Positions 8,701-17,900 of a stretch of 64,000 nucleotides of DNA are shown here, piece after piece (position 1 is the first letter of the stretch; each line of letters begins with the position of its first letter). Below the pieces are notes generated by a model, which saw only the letters and a list, made by a program, of their open reading frames with translations, did no database searches and was not told where the DNA came from. Position numbers and translations under genes: made by a program. This DNA is from Emiliania huxleyi CCMP1516 (lineage: Eukaryota; Haptophyta; Isochrysidales; Noelaerhabdaceae): contig NW_005200417.1 in NCBI RefSeq assembly GCF_000372725.1, positions 765,451 to 829,450 of the forward strand. The letters are read 5' to 3'.

Positions 8701-11170
8701 GCCCGGTAGAGCGGGGCGTACAGCCGCGCCAGCTCCGCCAAGCCTACGTGCTGAATACGCCAACCTCGTGGCGGGACTGCGGTATGGCGCAGAGTCTTCA
8801 GAGCACCGCGTGAAGACGAGGGGTTAGGCATGCAGCGTGCACACAGCGGAATACGGTCGAGTACGGCGGAGTGCGTGTCCTCTCGACGCCGGCTGGAGTA
8901 CAAGATACGTGTTCCGCTTCTAGGCCGCCAAACCCTCCGGGCCGGAGTCGGCCGGAAGGAGCAGCAACAGCGACGGGCGAACCTCCGGCCGCGAGATTCC
9001 AACCTCCGGCCGCGAGATTCCAACCTCCGGCCGGCCTCCGCCCGCAGCGTCTGGTGCGGCCCTCCGCCACGGAGGGCGCGCCTACTCTGAATGAACCACC
9101 AATCAACAAGACCTAATTAAGACGAATTCGCCCTCCGCCACTGGGGCGGCGCCGCTCCCCGCCGCTCCTCCAGCCACAGCTCGCGCCTCCACGCCCTCTC
9201 CCGCGCAGCCGTCGGCGGCATAGTGGCCGACACGTCCCTCCAGCCGTCGGCAGTGCCGGCGGGGAGCACGAGCGACGGGAGGTCGCCGTGCTCCCGCAGC
9301 AGCGCCGACACGCGCGCCTGATTGGCGGAGAAGCTCATTGGCTGACTGGTGAATGCCGCCGCGCTGCCAAAGTAGCGCCAACACGCGCGCCTCCTCGCCC
9401 GCCTCCCCGCCCCCCTCCTCGCCCTCCTCCCCGCCCTCCTCCTCGCCCTTTCCTCCGCCGGCCGCCTCGCCGGCGACGCCGCGCAGCAGCAGCGGGATCC
9501 ACTCCACGCGCAAGAGCCAGCTGCCGCGCAGCACGTCCACCTTGATCAGACATTAATACTAATACCAGATTGCGAGTACTAATAAGAATACAGCTGCTGC
9601 GAAACACGTCCACCTCGGCCAAGGAGGTGATCAACGAAGCCTCGCCTGCAGCCTCGCGACATCTCGCGTCATCTCGCGCCATCTCGCGCCATCTCGCGCT
9701 ATCTCGCGTCGTCTCTCATCTCGCGCCATCTCGCGCAATCTCTCATCTCGCGCCATCTCGCGCCATCTCTCATCTCGCGCCATCTCGCGCCATCTCGCGC
9801 CATCTCTCATCTGCGGCGGCCCCCTCGCCTGCGGCCTCCGCCCCGTGCACCGTCACAGGCCGCATCGCCTCGAAGGTGTCTGGCAGGAGGAGGGTCGCCT
9901 GCTATGGGTGCTTCATTAGCGGGTTCGTGAATGGGCTGAGGAGTGAGGGCGTGTCTGGCAGGAGGAGGGTCGCCTGTCCGCCGTCCGAGAGAGGCGTCGC
10001 CTGCTCCGAGATCGAGCCGAGATCACTCCGAGATCGGGCCGAGATCGGACCGAGATCGCACCGAGATTGGGCCGAGATTGGGCCGAGATTGGGCCGAGAT
10101 TGGGCCGTGATTCCCCCGCGGCGGGTCGGCCTAGGGCCAGGCTAGGGGTTTAGGCTTGGGGGGGCGGCGGCGTGTCTGGCCGAGGCGGGAGGGGAGGAGA
10201 GAGGGTGGGGGGGTTCGCTCCAGAGTGAGCGGAGATTGAGCGGAGATTGAGCGGAGATTGAGCGAGACACTCACCAGATTGAGCCGAGATTGAGCCGAGA
10301 TACTGCCGAGGTTCAGCACCGCCTGCTCCCCCGCAAGTGCCGTGTCGTACAAGCACCACCCCGCCAGGCCGACGACACCTACCAAGCCGGATCAACGACC
10401 CGTCCGCTGATTAGCGGCAGGCGAGGACGCTCGCCCCCCCGCCACGCCGACGGCGCCTGTGAGAATGAGTCGTGGAGTCATCAGCTGATTAGCGGCAGTA
10501 AGGACAGCCCTGTCCGGCCGACGGCGCCGCCGCTGCCGAGCGAGGCTGCCAGCAGCGCCTCCACCGCCGCCGGGCCGGGCGTCACGTGCGAGTCGAGCAG
10601 CAGCACGAAGGCAGACGGCTCCTGCAGCGCGAGCGCGAGCCGGCCGAGCCGACCTCCCATCGCACCGCCCGGACGCTCCCCGCCGCCGCCGCCGCCGCCG
10701 GTCACTGCACCAAAGACGGAGACGCTACTGCCGCCGCCGAACGAGCGCGCGACTGCGCGTGCCGCTGCCCCGCCGTCGGCGGCGCGGTAGGCATCCACCA
10801 GGGTGGTCGCCGGCGCCGCTGGCCGCTGGGCGGAGAGGGCCGCCAGCTGCCGCTCGAGCTGCGCCGCGTCCCTCCACTCGAGCACCGCCGTCACCGAAGC
10901 CGACACCGCAGAGGCATGCGCGGCAGCTGCAGCGGCTCCCTGCGTCGGCACGTGCGGCTGCAGCGAGGAGAGCGCCTTGAGCGTACGCCTCAGCTCCTCG
11001 GCTGCGGGTGCCGCTGCGACGCCGGCCGCCGCCGGATCATGGTGAGCTTGAGCTGCGGAGCTGTCGGTGGCAGAGAGATGCCGCTCCAGCACGAGCATCT
11101 GCGAAATGGTCCAGCAGATGCATGTGGCGACGAGGCTGGCGAAGAGCAGCCGAAGCCTCAGTAGTGGCAT
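5756..11170 (-). CDS. Type II membrane glycosyltransferase with two GT-A-like domains (spliced, about 18 exons)
   Basis: Exon 1 (11170-10528) begins MPLLRLRLLFASLVATCICW, a signal anchor, then a lumenal domain with LLLDSHVTPG, a GT-A-like acidic motif. Later exons: 10378-10323, 9898-9829, 9645-9614, 9540-9391, 9317-9153, 9081 on, 8743-8680, 8555-8464, 8192-8096, 7985-7904, 7832-7648, 7573-7435, 7244-7146, 7063-6887, 6717-6589, 6446 to about 6262, about 6073-5756. The second domain has VTLCVITERRPASLERLL, then LLLEDDIEVSPYFY (donor/metal site), LPCSWGSLFLPRPW and MIELSHLSGGVFLYPSFPNQ. These resemble a plant/algal family of putative glycosyltransferases that I recall from Arabidopsis (At5g12260 type). 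Acceptor and product are unknown; Golgi location is inferred. Nearly every intron starts with a copy of the next exon's start, and many donors are GC. Exons 7 and 17-18 are the least certain. Confidence 0.65.
7245..7434 (-). repeat. Tandem array of three intron-like units
   Basis: On the minus strand three units (7434-7367, 7366-7308, 7307-7245; 68, 59 and 63 bp) each start GTGC(G/C)CGCGGC and end CTAG. The true downstream exon then starts with the same GTGCGCGCGGC at 7244. Each unit looks like a complete GT-AG intron. Only removal of the whole array restores the protein frame. Confidence 0.8.
8193..8463 (-). repeat. Intronic minisatellite, about 11-bp unit
   Basis: About 20 copies of a (GTGTCTCGGAA)n-like unit fill this GC-AG intron of the glycosyltransferase gene. 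Both ends carry the CACTCGCAG|GC context. Confidence 0.85.
9646..9828 (-). repeat. Intronic minisatellite, 10-11-bp unit
   Basis: (ATCTCGCGCC)n and variants fill the intron between the exons at 9898-9829 and 9645-9614. Confidence 0.8.
9899..10322 (-). repeat. Long intron of nested units with an 11-bp minisatellite
   Basis: Holds several (GAGCCGAGATT)n tracts and at least two internal repeats of the next exon's start (GCGACCCTCCTCCTGCC at 9955-9971 and again at the exon from 9898). The donor side is GC at 10322. Confidence 0.65.
10379..10527 (-). repeat. Two tandem intron-like units
   Basis: Units 10527-10457 and 10456-10379 both start GCGCCGTCGGC and end CAG or TAG. The exon at 10378 starts GTGTCGTCGGC. 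Joining 10528 to 10378 keeps the frame. Confidence 0.75.
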
Positions 11171-11289
11171 GGAGCCTCAATCGTTCGGCGGCGGCAGCCA
11201 TCGAAATGAAGAATTTTTAAGGTTCTCGCACGAAAGGAGCTGCAGTCCGGCCTGGCTGTTCTTCACCTTACTACCTACCTACCTAGCTG

Positions 11290-11390
11290 CTAGCGCACCA
11301 CACCCCTCTCCTTAAAATCCCTGTGTGGTGGCGGCGTGCCGTCCTCCCATCCCTCCCTTGGGTTCTCTGTTTTCTTTCTTTCTTTGACTT
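11290..11390 (+). repeat. Dispersed repeat R1
   Basis: Near-identical to 470-578, including the CTTAAAATCCCTGTGTGG core and CTTTCTTTCTTT tail. Confidence 0.8.
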
Positions 11391-11393
11391 TTG

Positions 11394-11532
11394 AGAGAGA
11401 TTTTTCGCAATACCAAACAACTCTAACACTCACACGTCATTTGGGGCCTGGAGCCCTGTTCACGCGCGCGCGAGACGTGCAGACAGGGTTGCCAGGTGAG
11501 AGCGAATGGCGCGGTTCACGCCTCGCACAACA
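11394..11532 (+). repeat. Dispersed repeat R3
   Basis: Starts GAGAGAGATTTTT and contains CAATACCAAACAACTCTAAC, then GTTGCCAGGTGAGAGCG. Other copies: 17316-17450, 19304-19370 (5' part) and 40053-40256 (interrupted). Confidence 0.8.
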
Positions 11533-11825
11533 GAGAGAGAGATGCGCTCTGCATGGTGGGACATAAAAGAGAGCGAGTACTTGGGCGAGAGTAGGCCGTG
11601 CGGTCGACGCTGCCGCGCGCGACTTTGCGCGCGAGGCGGCGCAGCTTGAGGACGGCGGTGGGCGAGAAGCCGCCGCCGAACGTCTCGTGGTAGGAGCAGC
11701 AGGTTGAAGTTGTTGCGCTTTTGTTTGACTTTTGTGGTAAAATTCTTTCTTTCTTTGGGCACGGGACTGGCGGCACTGGCACTAGCACTAAGGAAAGGTC
11801 TCCGGTAAACGTCTCCGGCTCCGGC

Positions 11826-12070
11826 TCAGGTCGTGGGGCATAGCTCGGGTGTAAACGGGGTCTGGGGAGGAAGCCCCAGCGGCCCGCCGCAGGCGCCGCC
11901 GGAGGCTGGCCCGCCGCAGGCGCCGATTTTTTGGCGTTTTTTCTCAAAATTGAGGGATTTCTCATCTAAATTCTCATCCAAAATCGAGCTCGCTACGAGC
12001 TCTCTAACTGCACAGCATCTCCTCGTTGAGCCTAGCGGGGCCCGTATCGCCCACGGCCACATTCCTTTTT
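11826..12070 (-). repeat. Inverted duplicate of 62966-63147
   Basis: On the minus strand this matches the end of the broken gene at 62.9 kb and its 3' flank (shared GCTATGCCCCACGACC). This copy carries an extra GCCCGCCGCAGGCG-type tandem insert of about 50 bp. Confidence 0.75.
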
Positions 12071-12385
12071 CTTGCCCTGGCGTAGCGATACTCGCCGCCA
12101 TAGGACGGTATGCGGCGATCGCCGCCCACCACCCTGCCCCCCCTAGTATGCCATCGACCCGTCCCCTGCCCCCTCTCGCCCTTGCTCTTCCTCTCCCCCT
12201 CCAGGCCCTCGCCCCCGTACCCCCCCCCCCCCTCCCTCCCCGTCGCCTCCCTCTCCCTCCTCGCAGTAGGGCCCATGCCCCACGACCATGTTCCGGTAGA
12301 ACGCCTCGGTGTTGCCGAAGGCGACAAAAGCGCCCTTCCGACCGTGCTCCCCGCTGCATCGAAAGAATGTTACAACAAACTCCAA
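12004..12385 (-). pseudogene. 3' part of a gene sharing its C-terminus with the 62.9-kb locus
   Basis: The last frame ends GDTGPARLNEEMLCS and stop at 12004; the 62.9-kb gene ends GDTGAARLNEEMLCS. A second minus-strand frame just upstream (12385 to about 12270) reads FVVTFFRCSGEHGRKGAF and GNTEAFYRNMVVGHGPYC, which looks like a real exon in another frame. A G-rich low-complexity stretch between them (about 12180-12270) may be an intron. The family is not recognised, and no 5' end is seen before the R4 element at 12517. Confidence 0.4.
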
Positions 12386-12516
12386 AGAATTTTAGAAGCC
12401 AACTCCCTCGCACGACACTGGGCACGGGACTGGCGCGCAGTGGCACTAGCACAGGTACACCACGGGAGCCGCCTAAGCGACTCCTGCGAGGGCGGCGATA
12501 TGATGTAACTTATTCC

Positions 12517-12880
12517 GGGGCCGGTGTGCGGGGAGCGAACCTTAACGACCGCCCAGAAGCTTTCTGAGCGACCCAATCGGGCCAGGATCATCAGCATATG
12601 TCCCCTCCACAACATCGTGGGCGTTTGAGCGGTATTTGAGGAGCACCGCCACTCTGAAGTTCGGCCGGGTGGTCTGCAGACCCCCCCCCGGAGCAGCAGA
12701 GGCTCCGTGGGGTCGAAAAGTCGACGCTGGGAGTCGCACTCGTCAAACCATCGCAGCACCACGCGGTTCGCGCGTACCGACCACATCCCCTCCACCGCTG
12801 AGAAGGCGCAGATCGACCGCCGGGCCGCGTAGCCGTCGTTAAGCAGCGATTTTCGAAGCCGGTACGAAGAGGTCCAAAAC
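12517..12880 (-). repeat. Dispersed repeat R4, minus orientation
   Basis: Matches the 4317-4772 copy from its CGGAAGTA end inward, lacking the outermost 5' portion. The flank at 12461-12485 (GAGCCGCCTAAGCGACTCC) recurs at 60676-60700. Confidence 0.8.
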
Positions 12881-12992
12881 GGGCGAACATGCGGGTTTTC
12901 GACGACGAGTCGGCGGTGCAGTGCACATGAGTTTTGTTTTGTTGAGTTGAAACGATATCACACAACGCCCGTCGCGGCGGCGCGCGAACGCA

Positions 12993-13485
12993 ATGCTGCA
13001 TCGTTCAGGCTCGCTAGTCGTCCTCCGTTTCGTCGCCATGGTCGGGCACTTTTTCGCTGCGCTTGTCTTCACCTTCTCGAGGGTACGCCGGGCCCTCTCA
13101 GTCTGACACATCGCGATCCCCTAATCGGCGTGCCTGTGCTCCGTCACAGAGAGACAACGTCGTTGTCGCCCTCAAGTTTGACTACACCGACGCGGAGATA
13201 GACGATGGCGTGCACGAAGCCAGTGTAGCCTCCGCCCTCATCTTGTCGTGCTTTGCGATAGAGGCAGTCGCCTTTTTCGGCGGCTTCTCACTCTTTTCGG
13301 CTCTCCTCACGCTGCTGCACCTCACGTGCCATACGATTGGTGGCATCCTGCTCGCGCTCGTCGTCCTGACCAAGGCGCACTACCAGTGGGCCTGGTATAT
13401 CTTCGCCTTCTTTTCGGCGGTGCCAGCAGCTGCCGACCTGTGTGCGGTGATTTCAATGTGCATCCACCGAGACAAGCGCTGGTAA
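12993..13485 (+). CDS. TMEM107: TMEM107-like ciliary transition-zone protein
   Basis: Two exons, 12993-13082 and 13150-13485, joined by a 67-nt GT-AG intron, give 141 residues (animal TMEM107 is about 140). Exon 1 supplies the first membrane helix (MVGHFFAALVFTFSR) and exon 2 continues RDNVVVALKF. Three more membrane helices follow, with the family pattern of Ala-Ser before the second helix, FAIEAVAFFGGFSLF, a His in the third helix and WYIFAFFSAVPA. TMEM107 recruits MKS-module proteins to the ciliary transition zone, so the organism should have a flagellated stage. This intron lacks the boundary duplication seen in neighbouring genes. The gene converges on the FAM98-like gene, with 151 bp between the stops. 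Confidence 0.85.
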
Positions 13486-13636
13486 CTTATGTGACTCCTG
13501 TGGTGTGCTCTGTGGGAGTTGCGCCGTTGTAAGTGTACGGTAGTATAAGCCCGGCGTGTGCGCATGCGGTTTAGTACGTTTAAACGTGTGTAAACGAACG
13601 CTGTGTGTAACACACGCCCTGGAGCGGAACCGGCCA

Positions 13637-16000
13637 TCATCGGCGTTCTTGAGCGCGGCGCCCTCCTCTGCTCCCCGTCCGCCCGTGGCCTCTGGCACTG
13701 CCTTTGCCCCTGGCCCTGCCAGCACCTCGGCCACCGTCCGCAGCGCCCCCGCCGCCCCCGCCGCCCCCGCCGCCCCCGCCCCCGTCTCCGCCGCCTCCGC
13801 CGCCTCCACCGCCGCCTCCACCGCCGCCCCCGCCACCGCCGCTTCCGCCGCCTCCGCCGCCCGGCTTGCTGTTGCCGCCGCCCCTGCCTCGTCCGGTGTC
13901 CCTGCTGCGGTTGCGATCGCGTGGGGAGCACGACACGGCGGGCGGCGGAGCGGCGGCGGCTGCGCGGCCGCCCCGGTCAGGCACGCTGCCAATCAGTACC
14001 CGCTTGACCGCCACCGCCGCGGCGGGGTCGGCGCGTCGCCTCCTCGACTCGAGAAGGCTCGCGTCTGCTGCAAAGGCATCCTCTACCTGCGGTGGATAAG
14101 GTAAGGTAAGGTCAGGTGAATTTCTCCACTCCGCGCACACGCGGGGCAAGGGCCAGGCTAGTCCCTCGCGTCTCCACGTCTAGACGACAGGAGCCACACG
14201 GCACTAAACGCGCTGTGCCCGGTGCGCGTGGGTGAGCGCTTACACCACAGAGGTCGTGATCATAACCACCAACCACATCTCCCCTCATCTCCCCTCATCT
14301 CCCCAGAGGCCGTGCTCGCACTCGCTTTCCTGTGTGGCCCAGTGCTGCCATCTGACTGTCGCCGCCGCCTGTCCGCTCCTCAACTGTGCGTGCGAGACGC
14401 GGGGCTGTGCGGGTGCTTGTATGCACATGCGCCGGCTCCTGAGTGTTGGTTCGGACGGTCTTCACACCAGTGTGATGGGGCCCCCCACCTTCAGAGTGGT
14501 TTCTTTTTCCAGGGCGGAGTGTGCAGACGTCCCAGTATGGTGGCGCGTGGCGCGTGGCGCAAGTGCAGACGTGGGGCCAATGTCGGAGTGGTCAGCCGGG
14601 CCGTGCCGTACGAGGCGTGCGAGGAGAGGGAATGCCGCGGAGAGGAGTGCAGACACATGCGTGCCCTCTCTTGCGCTAGTCGGAGTACGAGACCGCGTCT
14701 TTCCCCTCTAGGCTCCTGCACAGTGACCGCTGTGGCGGCGGGCAGCAGCTCGTCGCAGAGTGTGCGGCCACCTGTTCACAGCTGCAGCTGTGAAGAGGCG
14801 CCGCTCACGCGTCTCGTCGCAGAGTCGGCGGGCGTCGCCGGCGTCGTCAGTCGGTGACTCGTCGGACTGCAAGCTGGAGTTGACCTAAGGGAAGGTACGG
14901 TACACTTCTCCACGTAAACGCACAACCCCGGGTACACTTCTCCACACACACACACGGAGCGGTGGTGGGGCAAGGGCCGGGGCAGCCCTCGCAACTCCAC
15001 ACCCAGACAGGGTTAGGGTTGGGGTCAGGGTCAGGGTTGGGGTCAGGGTTCGCCCGGTCACGAGGCGGGGGACGTCAGATCATATCTCCCCATATCTCCC
15101 CGGATCTCCCCAGATCTCCCCAGATCTCGTGCCTGCACGTGGAGCCGCTCGAGCAGCATCTGCCGGCGCGTCGCGTACTCGGACCGCAGACCTTGCCGAT
15201 CCGGGAGGTGTGTCAGTCGTAGTCCATTTGCCCTCTCGCATTTGCGCGTGCGTGCTAGCCTCGCGGCGAGTAGCTGTGCTAAAGTCCCTCGCCCTCTGAG
15301 TGAGCCGCGTGTGCGTGCCCCTTCCCCGATGTCTCATTGTTTCTTGTCGCGGACCGTCGTTCAAGGCGCCGAGCGCCGCCACTGCCTCCTCGCCGTACGC
15401 GCCCCGACAGAGGAGTGCGCCACCTGTTCACAGCTCGACCTGTGAAGAGGCGCCGTTCACAGCCACAGCCTCTGCGCCGCCGGCCCCGAGAGAGAGGAGC
15501 GCGCCGCTGTGCGTGGCAGTCGCAGTGTCCGCCGCAGAGCAGCCGTCATCGGCGAGGGTGTCGGCGGCCGACCGCAGACGCGCGAGCACTGCACCCACCG
15601 TCTCGTGGCTGCCTGGGCTGGACAGGCCCAACGCAGCGGCACAGCTGAGCAGCGCCGACCGCTCGTCCAGCGGCAACTCGACCAGCAGTGCGGCTTCCGA
15701 GGTGGCCGGCGAAGCGGTGGCGCCGCCATCCGTCTGCGCCAGAATGCGATGCGCGTGCACCAGAGAGACCAGCGTGGTGATGGCTGCCGCGCGAGCGGCG
15801 ATGTGGGATGGCTCTGGCGAGGCCATCTCTGCGGAGACCACCTCCGCTGGCAGCAAGCCAATCAGCCGGCACCTCACCGCGGCGAAGAACTTGTCCTGCG
15901 AACAGAGGAGGCTGTGCAGGTGCGCCTCGGACGTCGGCAGCACGCTGGCGAGAGCAGCGGCGGCTTCCTCCATACACAATGCTTTCCAAAGAAATCCCAC
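13637..16000 (-). CDS. FAM98-like protein (tRNA-splicing ligase complex component)
   Basis: Exon 1 (16000-15505) holds the N-terminal helical domain. Exon 2 (15423-15355) and the exon starting at 15191 give the family segment ALGALND-GLRSEYATRRQMLLERL. The last exon, starting at about 14091, contains VKRVLIGSVPDRGGR, the most diagnostic FAM98 motif, then an RG and poly-Gly tail. FAM98 proteins bind the RTCB/DDX1 tRNA-ligase complex. Exons between 15190 and 14092 are only partly resolved (one about 14771-14700, one ending near 14178). Introns 15504-15424 and 14833-14772 end in the shared TTCACAG...CTGTGAACAG palindrome and start with diverged copies of the next exon. Start choice (16000 or the ATG 27 bp inside) is uncertain. 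The poly-Gly run makes the opposite strand an artefactual Pro-rich frame. Confidence 0.7.
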
Positions 16001-16020
16001 GCGCGCGGCCCTGGATGTGA

Positions 16021-16300
16021 GGTTACTGACTTGTAGTGGGAGTGGCTGGTGTAAATTACTTGTGTGTTAATGATTAATTATTAATAGTATGTATCCCAGA
16101 ATTCCGTTGGGGGGAAGTATTCAGTCGAGGGTAGTGAGGGTCCAGCTGGGTGGTGTAATTACTTATTTATTAGTTAGTGATCAGGATAATAATTATTAAT
16201 TATTAATCATCGAGCGGCGGCGCGGCGCGGCGGCGGGCGGCGCGGCGGGGCGGCGCGGCGGCGGGCGACGCGGAGCGGGGCGGCGCGACCATCAGCAGAC
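16021..16300. other. AT-rich block followed by CGG-rich block, no gene
   Basis: 16060-16210 is rich in TTAATTATTAAT, unusual in this GC-rich window. 16210-16290 is (GGCGGCGCGGC)-type low complexity. The sharp change may mark an insertion edge or the upstream region of the FAM98-like gene. Confidence 0.4.
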
Positions 16301-16379
16301 GCCCAGGCCTTTGGCTGCTGGAGCTCGGCAATGGCCGCGCCGCCCTCGACTCAAGGGGCTGCCTTCCACGCGTCGCTGC

Positions 16380-16916
16380 TCAGGCCGGGGGAGGGCGGGA
16401 GACCTCCCGTTCCTCGCGCAACGGGAGCAGGCCCCTCCTTGCCCGGTCTGCGAAGCAGGGCGGTGGTCGTGCCACCTCCGCTTCACAACGACCACGCCGC
16501 AATCGTCGCCGGCGCGCGACACGTTTCCGTTGGCGGGACTGTCCTGGTCGAGAGTGTGTGCCGCCGAGGCGGGACCACTCGGGGACAGTGCTGGCGGGAC
16601 GCGGCTTGGGAGACGACTCCCGCGAAAGCACGGGTGGCATCCGTGGCGTGGGGCTCGCCTCCGAAAAGTCGGGCATAGCTCTCCCCGCAACTCTCTTGCT
16701 AACACGCGCGCCCCACCGAAACTGTGGTGGGCGCGCTGCGGCCGAACGTCTACCTCCGTCATAGTGCCACGACGTGCGGCCTAGATTTAGCACACGCGCC
16801 TCAGCTTGCATACACTCATACATTGGATTGTCATCGCCTGTGAGTGCGAGAAGGGCTAGCCGCAGGCAGCTAGCCCATGAGGAGAGCGTCCATAGACACC
16901 TCACTAGACCCCACAT
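16380..16916 (-). CDS. Doubtful hypothetical ORF
   Basis: A 178-codon minus frame with a plausible mid-section (MPDFSEASPTPRMPP) but an Arg-rich end. A plus-strand frame (16311-16784) over the same bases is equally long. No family recognised. Confidence 0.15.
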   Translation of the reverse strand: MWGLVRCLWTLSSWASCLRLALLALTGDDNPMYECMQAEARVLNLGRTSWHYDGGRRSAAARPPQFRWGARVSKRVAGRAMPDFSEASPTPRMPPVLSRESSPKPRPASTVPEWSRLGGTHSRPGQSRQRKRVARRRRLRRGRCEAEVARPPPCFADRARRGLLPLREEREVSRPPPA

Positions 16917-17315
16917 ACGGTCTCGTCCGTGCCTCGCAGGCCGGTGAGATTGCTAGAGGTGGAGCAAGCTGCTCTAGCCTCACATGTCACTTGCTGTCGT
17001 CTGTTGTTTGAGTTGTGCCCTTGTTTGTGCCCTTGGCACCGTGGAGTGCTGGGGGGGGCGACAGGGAGGATGTGGCCCTGAGTTATGTGTACGCCAACTC
17101 AGGGTGTGTGGCAGCCAGCTGGCTGTGTGTCTTGTGAGCCTGTTTGTGTCTGTGTGTCGCTCGTGCGTGTCGTCATCATCTGTCCAGCGTCCACCCATAC
17201 CGCGTTGGTGTCCAGTCCGAGCCTGGCTGTTCTTCACCTTTCTACCTACCTACTACTGACTGCACTCCAAGTGCTCCAAGCAGGTCAGTGCACGGAGTTG
17301 CCCCTTCTCCGTGTG

Positions 17316-17450
17316 AGAGAGAGAGATTTTTAGCAATACCAAACAACTCTAACACTCACACGTAATTTGGGGCCTTGAGCCCTGTTCACGCGCGCGCGAG
17401 ACGTGCAGACAGGGTTGCCAGGTGAGAGCGAATGGCGCGGTTCACGCCTC
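17316..17450 (+). repeat. Dispersed repeat R3
   Basis: Full-length match to 11394-11532. Directly upstream, 17281-17310 matches the middle of R2 (GTCAGTGCACGGAGTTGCC). Confidence 0.8.
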
Positions 17451-17900
17451 GCGTTCCGTGTGATGTGTGCGTGCGTGTGTGTCTTGTCTTGTGGTTCTGT
17501 GTGTCGCTCCTGTGTGACCGTCATCGCCCGTCTAGCGTCCACCCATACCGCGTTGGTGTCCCAGTCGTTGGTCGGACTGTGTTTCGCCTTCCCATCAATG
17601 TTTTGTATAAAATGAACTCGGGGGCACGGGACGCGGCACAAACGGGGCACAAACGCCAGGCTACAAAGACGGGGAGGCACGTAGTGACGCAGGGGAGTCT
17701 AGGCGACGGCGGCGTCCTCCGACGCCGCGGCGAGCCTGAGCTCGGTCGCAATCTCTTCCGCCGCCGCATCAATGTTTGTTACATTGAGGTGATGTGGAAA
17801 AAGAAAGAAAGAAACCACACAACCCAAGGGTGATGTGGAGTCTGGCCGGCGGCGGGCGGCGGGACGGACGTTCTATCTATCTATCCTGTCAACCGATTCA

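Noticed and set aside
13704..14099. Pro-rich plus-strand ORF
   Set aside because: Antisense of the poly-Gly tail of the FAM98-like protein.
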